Assembly: GCA_946894095.1 (NCBI GenBank)
Contig: OX335642.1
Span: 12,907,021-12,971,020 of the forward strand
Origin: Incurvaria masculella
Taxonomy: Eukaryota > Arthropoda > Insecta > Lepidoptera > Incurvariidae
DNA: 64,000 nt
Direction of reading: 5' to 3'
The notes beneath the pieces were generated by a model. It did no database searches. It was not told where the DNA came from and saw nothing but the letters and a program-made list of their open reading frames with translations. Positions within the stretch are counted from its first letter, which is position 1. Each line of letters opens with the position of its first letter. Of this stretch, positions 20,691 through 33,024 are shown one piece after another. The position numbers and the translations under genes are program-made.

Positions 20691-22695
20691 TCAGTTTTTA
20701 GTCAGGTGTCAACTGTAACAGGTCAGAGGTCCTCCAGGTCGTGACGCGAATTCTGAAGATGTTCACAGCGACAGCGTGGTGGACGAAACGTCGAGTATAA
20801 TGCCGAAAAACAGTGAAAATCTAAGCAATGAAACTTCAACTCGACTTCGAAATGAACACGTTCAAAACTGCTGGGATATGAACCCATGAAATCCTGTCCT
20901 ATGACACAGAACAATTTCTTAAGAGTATTAAACTATGTGTTTACATATTAGGTAAACCTGAATGCAAGGCGCGATAACAAACACATTTACAGATACATTT
21001 ACTTACAAACAGCGCTAAATATCCATGAACATTTGGATTTACGCGTTGTAAGGCGTGACACACCAACACGACAAGTGACAGCCATGGGAACAGAACGAGC
21101 GCACATGTTTTTAGATAGTTTTATACACAGAAACATCTGGTACTATTGCACTTATATGAAGACTGTTGTAACGTATTATTAACGTAAATATAACAAGAAA
21201 ATTACAGGAAACTTAATGTAACGAGAGATCCATCGAAAACTATGGAAATATTGGAAACTTTGGAGGATTGGAAACAGATCATTTCGAAACAAACAACCCT
21301 AGCCTGCAGCTAGCGAGTCTGTAAATACAGTTGGAAGAAGTATCGAAAAATACAACCTCCGATAAAAACGAGAGTTTATTCGCTTGACTTGTGTCTGACC
21401 TTCGTACGCCAGTGTAGTTCGTTCGGTGAATTATGCCACGTCCTTTCGCAGTGACTCAGAAGCGCCTAAGTTCGAATTGCGAACGAAGACCAGCGACGAA
21501 ATAGAATGATCTTTTGAAAGAAACACTTTAAACTTTAACTTACTCTAAAAAACAGAATCCATGAACCGGTTGCTTTGCTATGTATTCGACCCTAACGAAA
21601 ATAAAGTAACTTCAACTTCTTATGTTTGATGTAAAAATCTGATGTCTTGTGTATCAATACATCGGATTTTGGAGGTGTAAGCAATATGGTCGCATAACAA
21701 AGTGTATGAGTAAGCCCCATTTCATTTTACGACCAAGGAAAATTTCTCTCTTGGGGAACCCAATCATGAAATGCTCGTGTTTATTTAGTCGGGTACCGAA
21801 TTACAATATATAATATATATTTATATATATTATTTATATAAATATTTTTACTTCATATACCTAATACACCTCTACGATTTTAGACTTCCCTGTTTAAACT
21901 ATATTTTAATTTACTTGTAAATGTAATATCACCACTAATGCAACATGGGTGATAGAGATTTACAACATATCATATTACATCATTTATCAATTTTTTTTTT
22001 CCTCTGTGAGAATCTGATCGCCAACGAAACCCTGACCGACCTCAAAGCGTGACCCAGGGCCTTCTAAGGCCTTGGAGTCAGCTACTGCACCCGTTGCCGC
22101 CTGCCACATACATAAACATACATTTACAATACATTACATATTTACATTACACTTTCGCCATACGACAGAAACTGGTTCGAACATTCGCCACCATTCATCT
22201 TGTTTGATTCGTTTGCTAGTGATGTGCTACTGCGAACCTTATGTCGATACTTTATTGTTTATCGAAACATTCGATATCAGCCAAGCAGTTTTTAGCAGTG
22301 TTGGGTGTATATGTGTGTGCGTGTTTGTCCTAACCGTTTTTACTATGTTTATTCCATAGTTGTAATATCCGGAAAAAATTAAAAATAATATATTTTAAAA
22401 ATTGAAATTATAAATAAGATAATTAGGATATATTAGAGAGTGTTAGGTTAGACTAAACTAAAACGTAGGTCTACCAATTACCGATATTTAATTCAGTATG
22501 GTTACAAGGGTACGGGCCGCACATGTCCAAGAATACTTATGAGTTTACAAATTTAATAAATGGCGGGCTATATTTTCAAGGGAAAGAGAATGTCTTTCCT
22601 GAGATGTATACAAGATTAAAAATAATAAGAAATTGTTTAGATATTTTGTTGTATACTTCAGGGGCTATAGAGACTATTCTATGTCTATAGCCTCT
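20691..22695. other. no supported gene
   Basis: AT-rich, with an alternating TATA tract at 21810-21850. A 95-aa plus frame at 22072-22359 is rich in His, Thr and Phe and has no recognisable domain; I treat it as chance. Confidence 0.3.
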
Positions 22696-24170
22696 TCACT
22701 ACATAGTATAAAACAAAGTCGCTTTCTCTGTCCCTATATCCCCATGTTCGCTTAAATCTTTAAAACTACGCAACGGATTTTGATGCGGTTTTTTTTAATA
22801 AATAGAGTGATTAAAGAGGAAGGTTTATATGTATAATAACATCCATTAAATAGTGGAGAAATACTGTTATTTTTGAGGTTTCCAATGTGATGTCATAAAA
22901 AAAGACGTGTGGCACTCGGGGACTGCCGCGGTAAAGCTATTGCATAGCATTTTGTATCAAGTTATGCCGGCCCGCCCCCGCCGCCGCTCCCGCCGCCGCC
23001 CCCGGCCCCGCTCCCCCTGGTGTGAAGTAGCGCTACCGGCAGTGCGATTACGCAAAATTTGAGGATGGTGCCGCGGTACGTGTAGGTGCGCCCCTGTCAT
23101 TTCTAAAGCGCGATTACGAAGCCGTTTTTCATCCACCTACATCCAGCACGGACCAATCTGTGTCGACAATAGGTCAACTTTTGAGGTACTTGACTACATA
23201 GTATAAAACAAAGTCGCTTTCTCTGTCCCTATATCCCCATGTTCGCTTAAATCTTTAAAACTACGCAACGGATTTTGATGCGGTTTTTTTTAATAAATAG
23301 AGTGATTAAAGAGGAAGGTTTATATGTATAATAACATCCATTAAATAGTGGAGAAACACTGTTATTTTTGAGGTTTCCAATGTGATGTCATAAAAAAAGA
23401 CGTGTGGCACTCGGGGACTGCCGCGGTAAAGCTATTGCATAGCATTTTGTATCAAGTTATGCCGGCCCGCCCCCGCCGCCGCCCCCGGCCCCGCTCCCCC
23501 TGGTGTGAAGTAGCGCTACCGGCAGTGCGATTACGCAAAATTTGAGGATGGTGCCGCGGTACGTGTAGGTGCGCCCCTGTCATTTCTAAAGCGCGATTAC
23601 GAAGCCGTTTTTCATCCACCTACATCCAGCACGGACCAATCTGTGTCGACAATAGGTCAACTTTTGAGGTACTTGACTACATAGTATAAAACAAAGTCGC
23701 TTTCTCTGTCCCTATATCCCCATGTTCGCTTAAATCTTTAAAACTACGCAACGGATTTTGATGCGGTTTTTTTTAATAAATAGAGTGATTAAAGAGGAAG
23801 GTTTATATGTATAATAACATCCATTAAATAGTGGAGAAATACTGTTATTTTTGAGGTTTCCAATGTGATGTCATAAAAAAAGACGTGTGGCACTCGGGGA
23901 CTGCCGCGGTAAAGCTATTGCATAGCATTTTGTATCAAGTTATGCCGGCCCGCCCCCGCCGCCGCTCCCGCCGCCGCCCCCGGCCCCGCTCCCCCTGGTG
24001 TGAAGTAGCGCTACCGGCAGTGCGATTACGCAAAATTTGAGGATGGTGCCGCGGTACGTGTAGGTGCGCCCCTGTCATTTCTAAAGCGCGATTACGAAGC
24101 CGTTTTTCATCCACCTACATCCAGCACGGACCAATCTGTGTCGACAATAGGTCAACTTTTGAGGTACTTG
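22696..24170 (+). repeat. tandem array of a Helitron-derived unit, three copies (495, 483, 495 bp)
   Basis: ACTACATAGTATAAAACAAA starts at 22698, 23193 and 23676. The units appear identical on reading except for a 12-bp GC-rich deletion (CCGCTCCCGCCG-type) in unit 2 and single differences such as AATACTG/AACACTG. The first ~205 bp of each unit match the 5' part of the Helitron at 24569. The rest contains a GC-rich module (CCGGCCCCGCTCCCCCTGG, GTAGCGCTACCGGCA) and ends TTTGAGGTACTTG. At 22696 the array starts TCACTACATAG, a Helitron-like 5' TC end. Confidence 0.8.
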
Positions 24171-24568
24171 ACTAGACGAGCAGACGAAATAGGCGTTTAC
24201 CTCCCCGCATTTGACAGTTCTTTGCCGTTTCGTAATACCGATTCGACGCGAAATGTATGGAGTTGACCTAATTGCTGCGGGTAGCGCTGAGTGCCGCACC
24301 ATTTGTGAATGCATCGATTTCGTAATCGCAAAAGCTGTCATATTTCTGTAAGTACAGCAACCTACACCCAATTTTGTGCTTCGTAATTGCACTGCGGCAC
24401 ACACCTCCGTGCCCGTCGGAGTGGGGAGCGTGAGGTTTTTTTTCGTTACGGAATTTCTGGATTCGGTCCCCGCGCTCAAGGCCCTCGATAGAAGCTATGC
24501 AATAGCTTAAAAAATCATTTTTCCGCTTACATTGCAAACGCAGGCTGAACCCTACGAGATTTGTCAAA
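24171..24568 (+). mobile_element. 3' continuation of the Helitron-related array, interrupted by a full Helitron
   Basis: Starts ACTAGACGAGCAGACGAAAT. Its last ~58 bp (TTTTTCCGCTTACATTGCAA, ACGCAGGCTGAACCCTACG, AGATTTGTCAAA) match Helitron-internal sequence at 24780-24832. It therefore appears to belong to an older Helitron copy into which the next element inserted after ..CAAA. The minus-strand 132-aa frame here shows no domain and is not called. Confidence 0.5.
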
Positions 24569-25203
24569 TCACTACATAGTATAAAACAAAGTCGCTTTCT
24601 CTGTCCCTATATCCCCATGTATGCTTAAATCTTTAAAACTAAGCAACGGATTTTGATGCGGTTTTTTTTAATAGATAGAGTGATTGAAGAGGAAGGCTTA
24701 TATGTATAATAACATGCTTTAAATAGTGGAGAAGTACTGTTATTTTTGAGGTTTCCAATGTGATGTCGTAAAAAAATATTTTTTTCCGCTTACATTGCAA
24801 ACGCAGGCTGAACCCTACGAGATTTATCAAAATAATGTACTAAGTATTGTACACATTGAAAAGGTCTACAGTAAACTCCGCGATGGTATATTTCTATCTC
24901 TTATGGATATCCCACAATAACATTTTATTGTCATTTACTTTTTACGACAAATTATGGCTAATTTTCGAAGCGATTTTAACCAATACAGCATTAATCCTTA
25001 TCCAATTAAATATCTTAATACATTGTTGATTTAATATAGATCTATATGGCCCATTACAGCATATGATTTAAATAAATATTTTCGAAGATATTACAGATTT
25101 AAAAATTGCGGGACGTAGCGTTTGCGGCGGTACCGGCCGGACGGGGCGGCGGGAGCCATTCAGATATATTTCATACCCGTGCGAAGCCGGAGCGGGCCGC
25201 TAG
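24569..25203 (+). mobile_element. non-autonomous Helitron with intact ends
   Basis: Starts TCACTACATAGTATAAAAC after an A (24568) and ends CCGTGCGAAGCCGGAGCGGG, CCGCTAG followed by T (25204). TC at the 5' end, a CCCG...CGGG hairpin about 4 nt before CTAG, and insertion between A and T are the defining Helitron marks. No Rep/helicase ORF. Internal markers include GGACGTAGCGTTTGCGGCGG near 25112. Confidence 0.8.
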
Positions 25204-25204
25204 T

Positions 25205-25845
25205 AATATAATAAAATAAACGGAACAAAAAATCCCAATAGAAGAATTATTCATTACCAACCCACGGACACCTCACCTTGTGCATCATTATTTCTAACTT
25301 AAACATCAAAATAGAACTAAAACAAACAGGAAGAAATGCTGGCCATTTGGGTGAGTAAACATGAATGTTTACAGCAGGCATGAAGGATGAGTTTCGAAGC
25401 ATGTGTCACAATCATGGTGTTACATGATACTTTGTAAACTCTACAATGACCTCAGGTCATGATGAAACAAATCTACATTCATATAAATGAATCAGTGTTA
25501 TTTTCAAATCAACAATTTTCTAATCCCGAAATGTTATAGAGCATTCTACTTCTATAGCAGCCAGTAATACAGAGGTTTAGATATGATTCAAATTCAGAAA
25601 GTCCAATATCGAAATAGTACGGTGACGGTGATAGTGAAGAAAAACGTGTTAAATCTACAATAAAATAATGCAAAATACCGATCGTCTACCACATCACTAT
25701 ATAGTGTTGTTTGTATGCAAATCGCCCCCGAATATCATTTAATCGAAAGTAAGGCATTCGTTCAGTCAGGTATGATCTTTAACGAGTCTAAGGAAATTAA
25801 AGTTTTCAATTGAAATGAAAAATTTTGGTTTTACGTAGTCAAGAA
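25205..25845. other. no supported gene
   Basis: AT-rich, anonymous. Confidence 0.3.
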
Positions 25846-25998
25846 TGAAGTGTTGATCCCACCCAGGTAGCAAATGTTGTTTTGCAATATAAGGAGGGTC
25901 CTAGCATAGCATGCGGTTCACATTAGGGTGGATGGGGAAATATTATTACAGGAGCTGTGGTATTAGCAATCCATGTCCGGTTGCATAAAAAAAAACCA
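25846..25998 (+). mobile_element. SINE 3' fragment
   Basis: CCCACCCAGG, GCAATATAAGGAGGGTCCTA, GTGGTATTAGCAATCCATGT, GGTTGCATAAAAAAAAA: the final third of the shared SINE body with its A-tail. Confidence 0.7.
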
Positions 25999-28231
25999 AT
26001 TTTTTTACAATTCTTATTGACAGCTTAATTCAGAACTATGATAAGTTTTTATTATTAACATTAAGTAATTAATCATTGGAGAGTAAAGGCTACGGAAATA
26101 GTAAACTGTTAAATTGTGTACACAACATTTGTAATTTAACCGAAATTCCAACATTTCGCCATTTTATAAACTGATCGAATTGTTTATTTTCTCGCATTTT
26201 TAAACTCGAAAGTAAATATTTTGCATCCATCAACGGAACTTGTAAATGTTGAACTTAAAAGGAACTTGGATTCTAATATGTGTGTAATATTTTAACTTAA
26301 CTTATTTATTTATTTTCACCGTATTGGTTCTGTAGGCAGACATAATATTAATATTTTACAGGCTATTTCAATGATGCTCATAAGAGCACATTACACACGC
26401 TTTTTATACAATACTTACTCACTAAAGATAAGTGAAAAAATGTGTACAATTAAAGGTAGAGCCAAAAGACACATATTCGATTTTTTATAGTTAAAGGTAG
26501 AGTAAAAAAGTTAAGAAGATAAACATGTACGATTAAAGGTAGAGAAAGAATGTTACTGATTTGAAATGCTTCAAATATTGCACATTAAGTTATTAGGTAG
26601 ACAGAGAAATGTCTACGAATAACGGGAGAGAAAGAAAGTTACATATTTGACAGGCTATTTCCACATTTTAAAAAAAAGTAAATTTAATAAAGAAATCCGG
26701 TAAGTAGCTCCATGGACTTGGTATAATAATAATGATATGTAAATTCGGCCACCCAAATCAGTATATGGTAGGTATGTTTATTCCCCACTAAATAAAAAAA
26801 AATCGAAGAACTTGAATGCATATAAATAACAAAATTGGCTCCACTCTATGTTGAAAAAACATGTACAGCTGAAAAGTAGGTAGCTTATAACCCCCACCCA
26901 CCCTCAGTGGCTATACAACATTTAGAGATATATATATAAAAATAAAATCCACGTTTATTTCAAACGCCTCTGAGGTGTTACCATGTAAGGTAACACTAAT
27001 TTGTCATTACGTGGACGGGCACGTAGCAAACTATCCTACCAATTGAACGAATTAACACCACAATTTGTTAGGCCATCGATAGACTCATACAATAATGCTT
27101 TTAACAGAAATAATCTTCCTAAATTATTTTTGCAGTTTGAGTAATTATATAATTTATATAATTTAAGTAAATAGTAGTATGACACAAAAATTTGACCTAT
27201 TAATATTATGTCCTACAATGGCCATATGTTTCCGCTAGTAACATAAAATATAAGAATAGGATAAGTAGAAAATAGTGTTTTGAGATAATTAATTTGTATG
27301 TCAATTATCTTAACGGGCTAAGGTTTAAACACTAACCAGATATTCCTCGCAAAAAAGAAGATACCATCGGCCTTAAATGTGAAAAAATAAGTGAGGGAAT
27401 TCGATTAATTTTGGACCAATCAAAAGCGTTTGTCGTAGCATCTGCACCCTTACTGATAGAATACCTATTTGACATCCAGTTCTGATCGGCGCAGAATTGA
27501 TCGGATTTACTTATTTATTTAAGGATTCTGCGCAATAACAGTCGGTGAGTAAATACTAGCACATTCAGATAGGTACAATGAATTCAAAATACAGCATTGT
27601 AGTTATTAGATGAAAAAATATAACAAAAAAATATATTTGAATTTTACAAAAATGTCCGATTTTTGAAAAAAAGTCTAGCCAATCCGATTCACTATCTGAA
27701 ACTTTACTTCGAGCCTTCGGGCGTTCGACAGGTTTTATGTTCACCGTGTATAATAAATTAAAGTGATACTCGTTAAGATTCCTTAGAGATTTGTTACTCA
27801 ACTGTCGAATCATCTTTCATTATCGGTGGCCTAGTGCATTACCGACACTAGATTCATATCTCGCAGGGTACAGTTTCTAACGTAATGACGTAGACATTTG
27901 CAACTGATTCATCTCTCATTGGTCATATGGTCTTTACGATCAAAACTTTATGCAAATACATATTATTATATTAGTAAGTTTCTTTATCAATAATTTCCAC
28001 ACAATCAATACTTCGTTCCATTTATTACATTTTATTTGTAATTTGGTATATTTTGTACTAAGCAATTAGAAACCTGAATAATAATGATAAAACGTGTGCG
28101 TTCTTGCATTTTTTTGTAGTATTTACTCAGCAAAGAACCTGTCTAAATTTTCCAAAGGCGAAAAATAGTCATCTAACTAGATAGCTTGCTAAAAGGAGAT
28201 GTAGTCTTTAGAATTTGAATTTGGGATTTAA
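25999..28231. other. no supported gene
   Basis: Very AT-rich. ATTAAAGGTAGAG-type words recur at 26449, 26503 and 26532, a weak degenerate tandem pattern. Nothing else recognised. Confidence 0.3.
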
Positions 28232-28610
28232 TTTTTGTAACTGGACATGAAGGGCTCTACGGCTCTACCGCAATGATATTAGCCCAACATACCGCATATC
28301 CGATGGAATGAGGCGCCATATCAGGAACTCTCCTTCATGAGTACGGCTTCATTGAACTGGACATTTTCATTCATTTTAACCATCAGTTCATCTAATGCGA
28401 TGGTGCGAACCCAGGCGGGCTTCACCGAACCACCTTGGAGGGGAAGGGAACCGTAAGTTTCACATGGAAACCGAACCATGGAACAGCTCGCACTCGTGAC
28501 GAAATGCACTTAACCAACTCAGAAAGATACATAAATAAAGATAAATAAACCAGGGTGGGAATTAGAACCCACCTGGCATGGTCGTCGCACCCCTGACACG
28601 AGTTAAATTA
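28232..28610 (-). mobile_element. SINE copy with tRNA-like head
   Basis: On the minus strand the 5' part is GACCATGCCAGGTGGGTTCT then AATTCCCACCCTGG, a B-box-like T-arm (GGGTTCTAATTCCCACCC). It then runs through GCGAGCTGTTCCATGGTTCG into the shared body (CACCATCGCATTAGATGA ... CTTCATGTCCAGTTAC). The body is diverged. The minus-strand 62-aa frame is not a gene. Confidence 0.7.
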
Positions 28611-29879
28611 TTGTATTGCCTCTACCCACTCCGATTACCGAAATTATTTTGTGATACAGAGTGACGCGAACCGATTAGCCAAACGTGTTTAATGGGCGCC
28701 ACTGTGATATACGAATTATGTTAACAATAATTAATATCAAATTATACCTGCAGCGTAGGCTGATATGAGTAAATAATCGATACAATCAATAACAATCGAT
28801 AATAAAGAACGTAATGTTAATAGGAAACTTGGCGAGACGAAATAGATAAGAAACATCAAATAGGTTAATCCGATTTAAGCAAAAACTTATTAGCAATGAA
28901 AATAACGTTAACATAATAAAACACCCCGACAATTACCTTGTAGATCTCTACTTTTTACGTTTACTTTTTATTTAATAGTAAATATCCAGGCAACACAGCT
29001 TGTTCGTCCAACACTTTATTTTAACAATTTCCTCACTTGGAATGAGACCATTGTCTTCATACGACTGATGTTAGGAATGAAAAATATAATCCTTTCCAAA
29101 TGCAATAAGTCCTGAGGTCCTTTTGGGGAAGAGCAAAAAAAAGTCATTTTATAAATGCCTGTAACCTAAGGGCAGACGACGAATCCCTCAAGGTTTATCG
29201 AAATATAGAGTCGTTTTCCGTAAAGCCAGAAGAATCATTAATAAAGATATAATCAATGATATCATTAGTACTTGACTAATGTGTAAGAACTACTGTAGGA
29301 TTGTTGGAATGTTTAAGCAAGGGAGATAAGACAAGAGTGGTCAGAAAATATTTCGACGAAATACTGGCATGCCTTCCAAGTTATAGGTTCATTTAGAGAC
29401 TCAATGGAAAACATTCCAGAAACGTGTTCACTTACAATTAGTCATTATTGGCTCGTGTGTTGTATCTTCAGTGGCATGAATGGCGTTCGGACACTGTATA
29501 TGTGTATAGAAAGGGTATCACTGGAGCCCGGTGACTCAGGCAACTCTAGATCCAGTGACGAATATCTTGTTTAAGATTCTCGTGGAACGTCGGTTATATG
29601 GTCAGGAATGTCTGAGAATTTTGTAAACAACTTAGGTTTACGGTTGTGAACTAAAACGAAGGTCGGGCAATTTTGGAGGTTCTCAAAGTTCTCTACACTA
29701 CAATTATAGCTGATAAAACCATCAACCGTAATCGGACAGTGTAGGGCCGTTCCCGTCTACAACAACTTTAACTTCATTTAAGTCAGTGAATAAAACGCAA
29801 ACCTTCCCACAGAACGATCCAGCGGAACACTCACAATAACCCAACTGTCGTATCACCACCGTATCTTCGAGACGGCCTT
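28611..29879. other. no supported gene
   Basis: AT-rich, with ATCGATACAATC/AACAATCGATAA words near 28778. Anonymous. Confidence 0.3.
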
Positions 29880-30240
29880 GGCTCCGTAGAGTCTTCAATT
29901 GCGCGAAATTGAGTCCGCGGCGGCGTTCACTCCGTTTATTTACTCACAAACCGCTTGGCCAGAAACCCTGGCCCCGGGTGGCTCCTCGCGCGCGATTGGC
30001 CGCCCCGACGCACGTGCGCGCACTAACACTCGCGTCCACCACGCTCGGAGCTGTCGTTAGCGATGTTTATGGCATTCGCGTCCGTGATAGTGTCTGCCTG
30101 CGGCGGGTCGTGTTGCAGGACTGGGCCGATGACGCTGCGCGCGCATATCCCCACTTCGGACCTTGCACGCCTGTCACGGATCTGTCAATCTACAATGAGC
30201 GTTTTTGCTATTGTCATAACGGCGGCCGCGTTATTATGTC
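29880..30240. promoter_or_regulatory. GC/CpG-rich island, candidate promoter or old LTR-type sequence
   Basis: A sharp GC rise in an AT-rich neighbourhood: GAGTCCGCGGCGGCGTTCAC, GGCCCCGGGTGGCTCC, CGCGCGCGATTGGCCGCCCC (contains an inverted CCAAT box, ATTGG), ACGTGCGCGCAC. The 111-aa plus frame across it has no domain. A promoter with a 5' exon is one reading; part of a GC-rich transposon is another. Confidence 0.3.
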
Positions 30241-31635
30241 ATGAATGATACGCCTCTCGTAGCTGTATTACGGGCAGCCCGATGATTTCTGTTTGCGTTG
30301 TGAAGCGGGGAAAACCTATAGTTTTCCCTATGTTACAAAATTTTGGCTTTATTACATACCACAGCCATTGGCCGCAGCATGAAATAATCAAAACCAACTC
30401 ACACTCACTCGATGAAGTGCCCAAAACAATAATAGCCTGCTAACGTAATAATATTTTTTTTTATTAATATTTAACACAACAATGCTAAAATTACAATGTC
30501 GAGTTTAGTGCGTCATTTATTCATTCATGTACGATTTACAAAAATTTTAACCGACTTAAAAAAAAAGGAAGAGATTCTCAATCCGTCGGATTTTTTTTAT
30601 ATACATTTTTCATTGGAAATACTACAATGGTGTTAAGTCTGGGATTTAGATAACAAAATGATATATTCTTTAATAGAGATTGAAAATGAATGGAAAATTA
30701 AACCTAATACAACAAGTGACAAATAGATTTTCGATAATGATGTAAGGTAAGACATATTCAGAGCTCCAGGCACCGGCGGACACATGGTCCATCTAGGGCA
30801 GCTGCCCCCTCGGCCCTGGACGTGTCCTGCTACCCAGGTCTTTCAGAGTCTCCAGGAAAGCATTGGAAGGATCGACCGGAACTTGAATTGGTAGATAGAG
30901 TTAAAGAAAGCGGGATAATGGTTCGATGCAAGTGTCCTCTTCAGAGTAGCGAGTTGCAGCGAGCACTAAAGGGTAGCTGCCTGGAAATTTCCCGCTTCCA
31001 AGGAGTCCGGATACATTAGGTGCCATCATCTTATCTTTTTCGACCATTCAGAATTCGTACGAAGGTCCGCAAGGCAATATGGGCCTCTTGATCCTCCAGT
31101 GGCTGCAGATGCTACTACAGCTGTGAGGATGTAGGTAAACCAGATTATGAGGTGCATTTATCGCAATTAAAGTTTTACCAAATGAAGAAGGACACAAAGC
31201 GATGCGTAATACAGATTTAAGGCGGTACAAGTGCGTTAGTATTGACAAAACATTTTAATATATCGCCGCTAATGGGTATCGGTCCGCCCGATGGATATAA
31301 GTATCACTCTCTGGTCGGCGGTAATGACCACAGATATGGCATTACTGACCTAATGCGAACTGATGATTAAGGCGTACGTGTACCTCCAAATATGTTTGTG
31401 ACCTATCTTGGTAATTGAATATACGTTTCAGGAGCAGTATCACAGGTAGTGGTAGCAGCAGTAATTGTTACCGTTTCAGCGGGGCTTCACTGTAATTTTT
31501 TTGGAAAACAGAAGAAACCTAAGAAAGATATATAAGCGGACCACCTGAAGCATGTGGATTGAAGACATAGTAGCAGGGTGCACTAGTTTGCTTTTGGCTC
31601 TTTCATTAGCTTTTGCATTTATGAACCATAACAGG
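30241..31635. other. no supported gene; short interspersed fragment
   Basis: 30549-30607 has TTTAACCGACTTAAAAAAAA / GGAAGAGATTCTCAATCCGT, a fragment I recall as widespread in arthropod genomes; a second occurs at 36098-36172. 30765-31020 is GC-richer with a 65-aa frame of no recognisable kind. Confidence 0.3.
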
Positions 31636-31822
31636 TAGGAAGCTAAAATGTTTACAGATTATGTATTTATTTTGCCGCTATAACAAGAAATAGGTAAAAT
31701 TATACAATAATAAAATTAAAGCCACCAAACCATTACCACAAAAAAAGTGTTTTTTGGGGTAAATCTTGTACAATGGTACGGAACCCTTCGTGTGCGAGTC
31801 CGACTCACACATGGTCGGTTCT
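31636..31822 (-). repeat. GGCCAAGTGCGAGTCGG-family repeat, partial copy
   Basis: TTATTTTGCCGCTATAACAA ... AATGGTACGGAACCCTTCGT, GTGCGAGTCCGACTCACACA, TGGTCGGTT: one half of the repeat in reverse orientation. Confidence 0.7.
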
Positions 31823-33024
31823 TTTTTATAATTAAGTAATGAAATGAAATTGATGAATTCATATCTTATTAAGATCCAAATGGACGTCAATGCCTTAGCG
31901 ATGGCATTCTCCTTATCGAAGTTTTATTTGCTCAGTGACTAAAGTAATACCTACTAAAGTGTTCTATGGAAACGTGAACTTGGTAATTGTATGTCATAGT
32001 CTAGACATTTTACCCCAGGCAAAACTGCTGCTGAATAATGAAGGCAATAGTCGAAAATGCAACTAACGCAGTAAACTCTTAATTTAATAGCAATAATGGT
32101 AGAGAAAAAAAATTACATATACGTAAATCCAGTTTTGCTTTGAGTAGAAATATTAGTTGAGAAAATGATAGGATGGATGTAAATAAATAATTACGTAATG
32201 TAAAAAACAAGTAACGTAGTCTAACGGAAATGTGAAACTATGGAGAAAATAGTCGCAAGATCGCGAGAATTTTCGCGAGGAAATCATATAAATCCATGAG
32301 CCAAAGATCAATTCAATCAAGAATTTCCGGCTATCCTCCGTTCAACATTGAATGAATCATTGGCTCGATGCTTCACTAATATTCACACCAGACACTTCAG
32401 CAATAAAGACGGCTGTTCTCAAAAAATCGTCGCAACGTCGCAGCGTCACCGACGACTCTATTTACGATTCAGTGACGTCACACAACTACCTCGGACGTAG
32501 TGGCGTCGCACTCGATCGAAGACATTTTCAACGTGTTACCTTGCGCGACAACAGCGGGCAGAGTGCACTAGAACGGACACACCAAAACACAACACAAACC
32601 GACGCACGTCACTAAACACAACACATCCATTGACAATCAGGCGGCGTAACGAGGCATTATCGATCGATTCACACGTAAAAATGTCACGGCTAAACAAAAA
32701 AACACTCACGATACACCCAGCTTTTGAAACTAGTGATCAAACAAAGATGCTAATAATAAATGCCCGGTGACAGCTATGCCCAATGGCGCCAAAATGCAGT
32801 TCCGGTCGTGCGGGCCTAATATTAGAATGGCGAGAGCGCAGTATTCAGTCAATAGTTTGAGAAGAGTTAAAATATTGAGACTGCTAGACGAATTTCTAGA
32901 GTCGGAGCGAATGAGTTTTCGCGCGTCAGCCATGATTGCCGCGAAGTTGTCCGCAGAATGGACTGCAGCCGACTTCGGAACCGACGGTTCGGGCAAGCAG
33001 AATTCCACTAGCAAATTAACTAAA
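31823..33024. other. no supported gene
   Basis: 32320-33020 is less AT-rich and carries an 87-aa and a 131-aa plus frame (the latter 32767-33162) plus an opposed 94-aa minus frame. None shows a domain, signal peptide or repeat. The 131-aa frame runs into the duplicated block below. Confidence 0.25.

Noticed and set aside
22696..24170. CRISPR-like or satellite array
   Set aside because: Units are ~490 bp with no short spacers, and start like a Helitron; eukaryotic context.
24081..24479. 132-aa minus-strand frame
   Set aside because: Lies across the end of the tandem Helitron array and the interrupted Helitron copy; no domain, and it overlaps repeat sequence on both sides.
29909..30244. 111-aa plus frame in the GC-rich island
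   Set aside because: No domain, Arg/Ala/Val-rich as expected from CpG-rich DNA, and a second open frame overlaps it.
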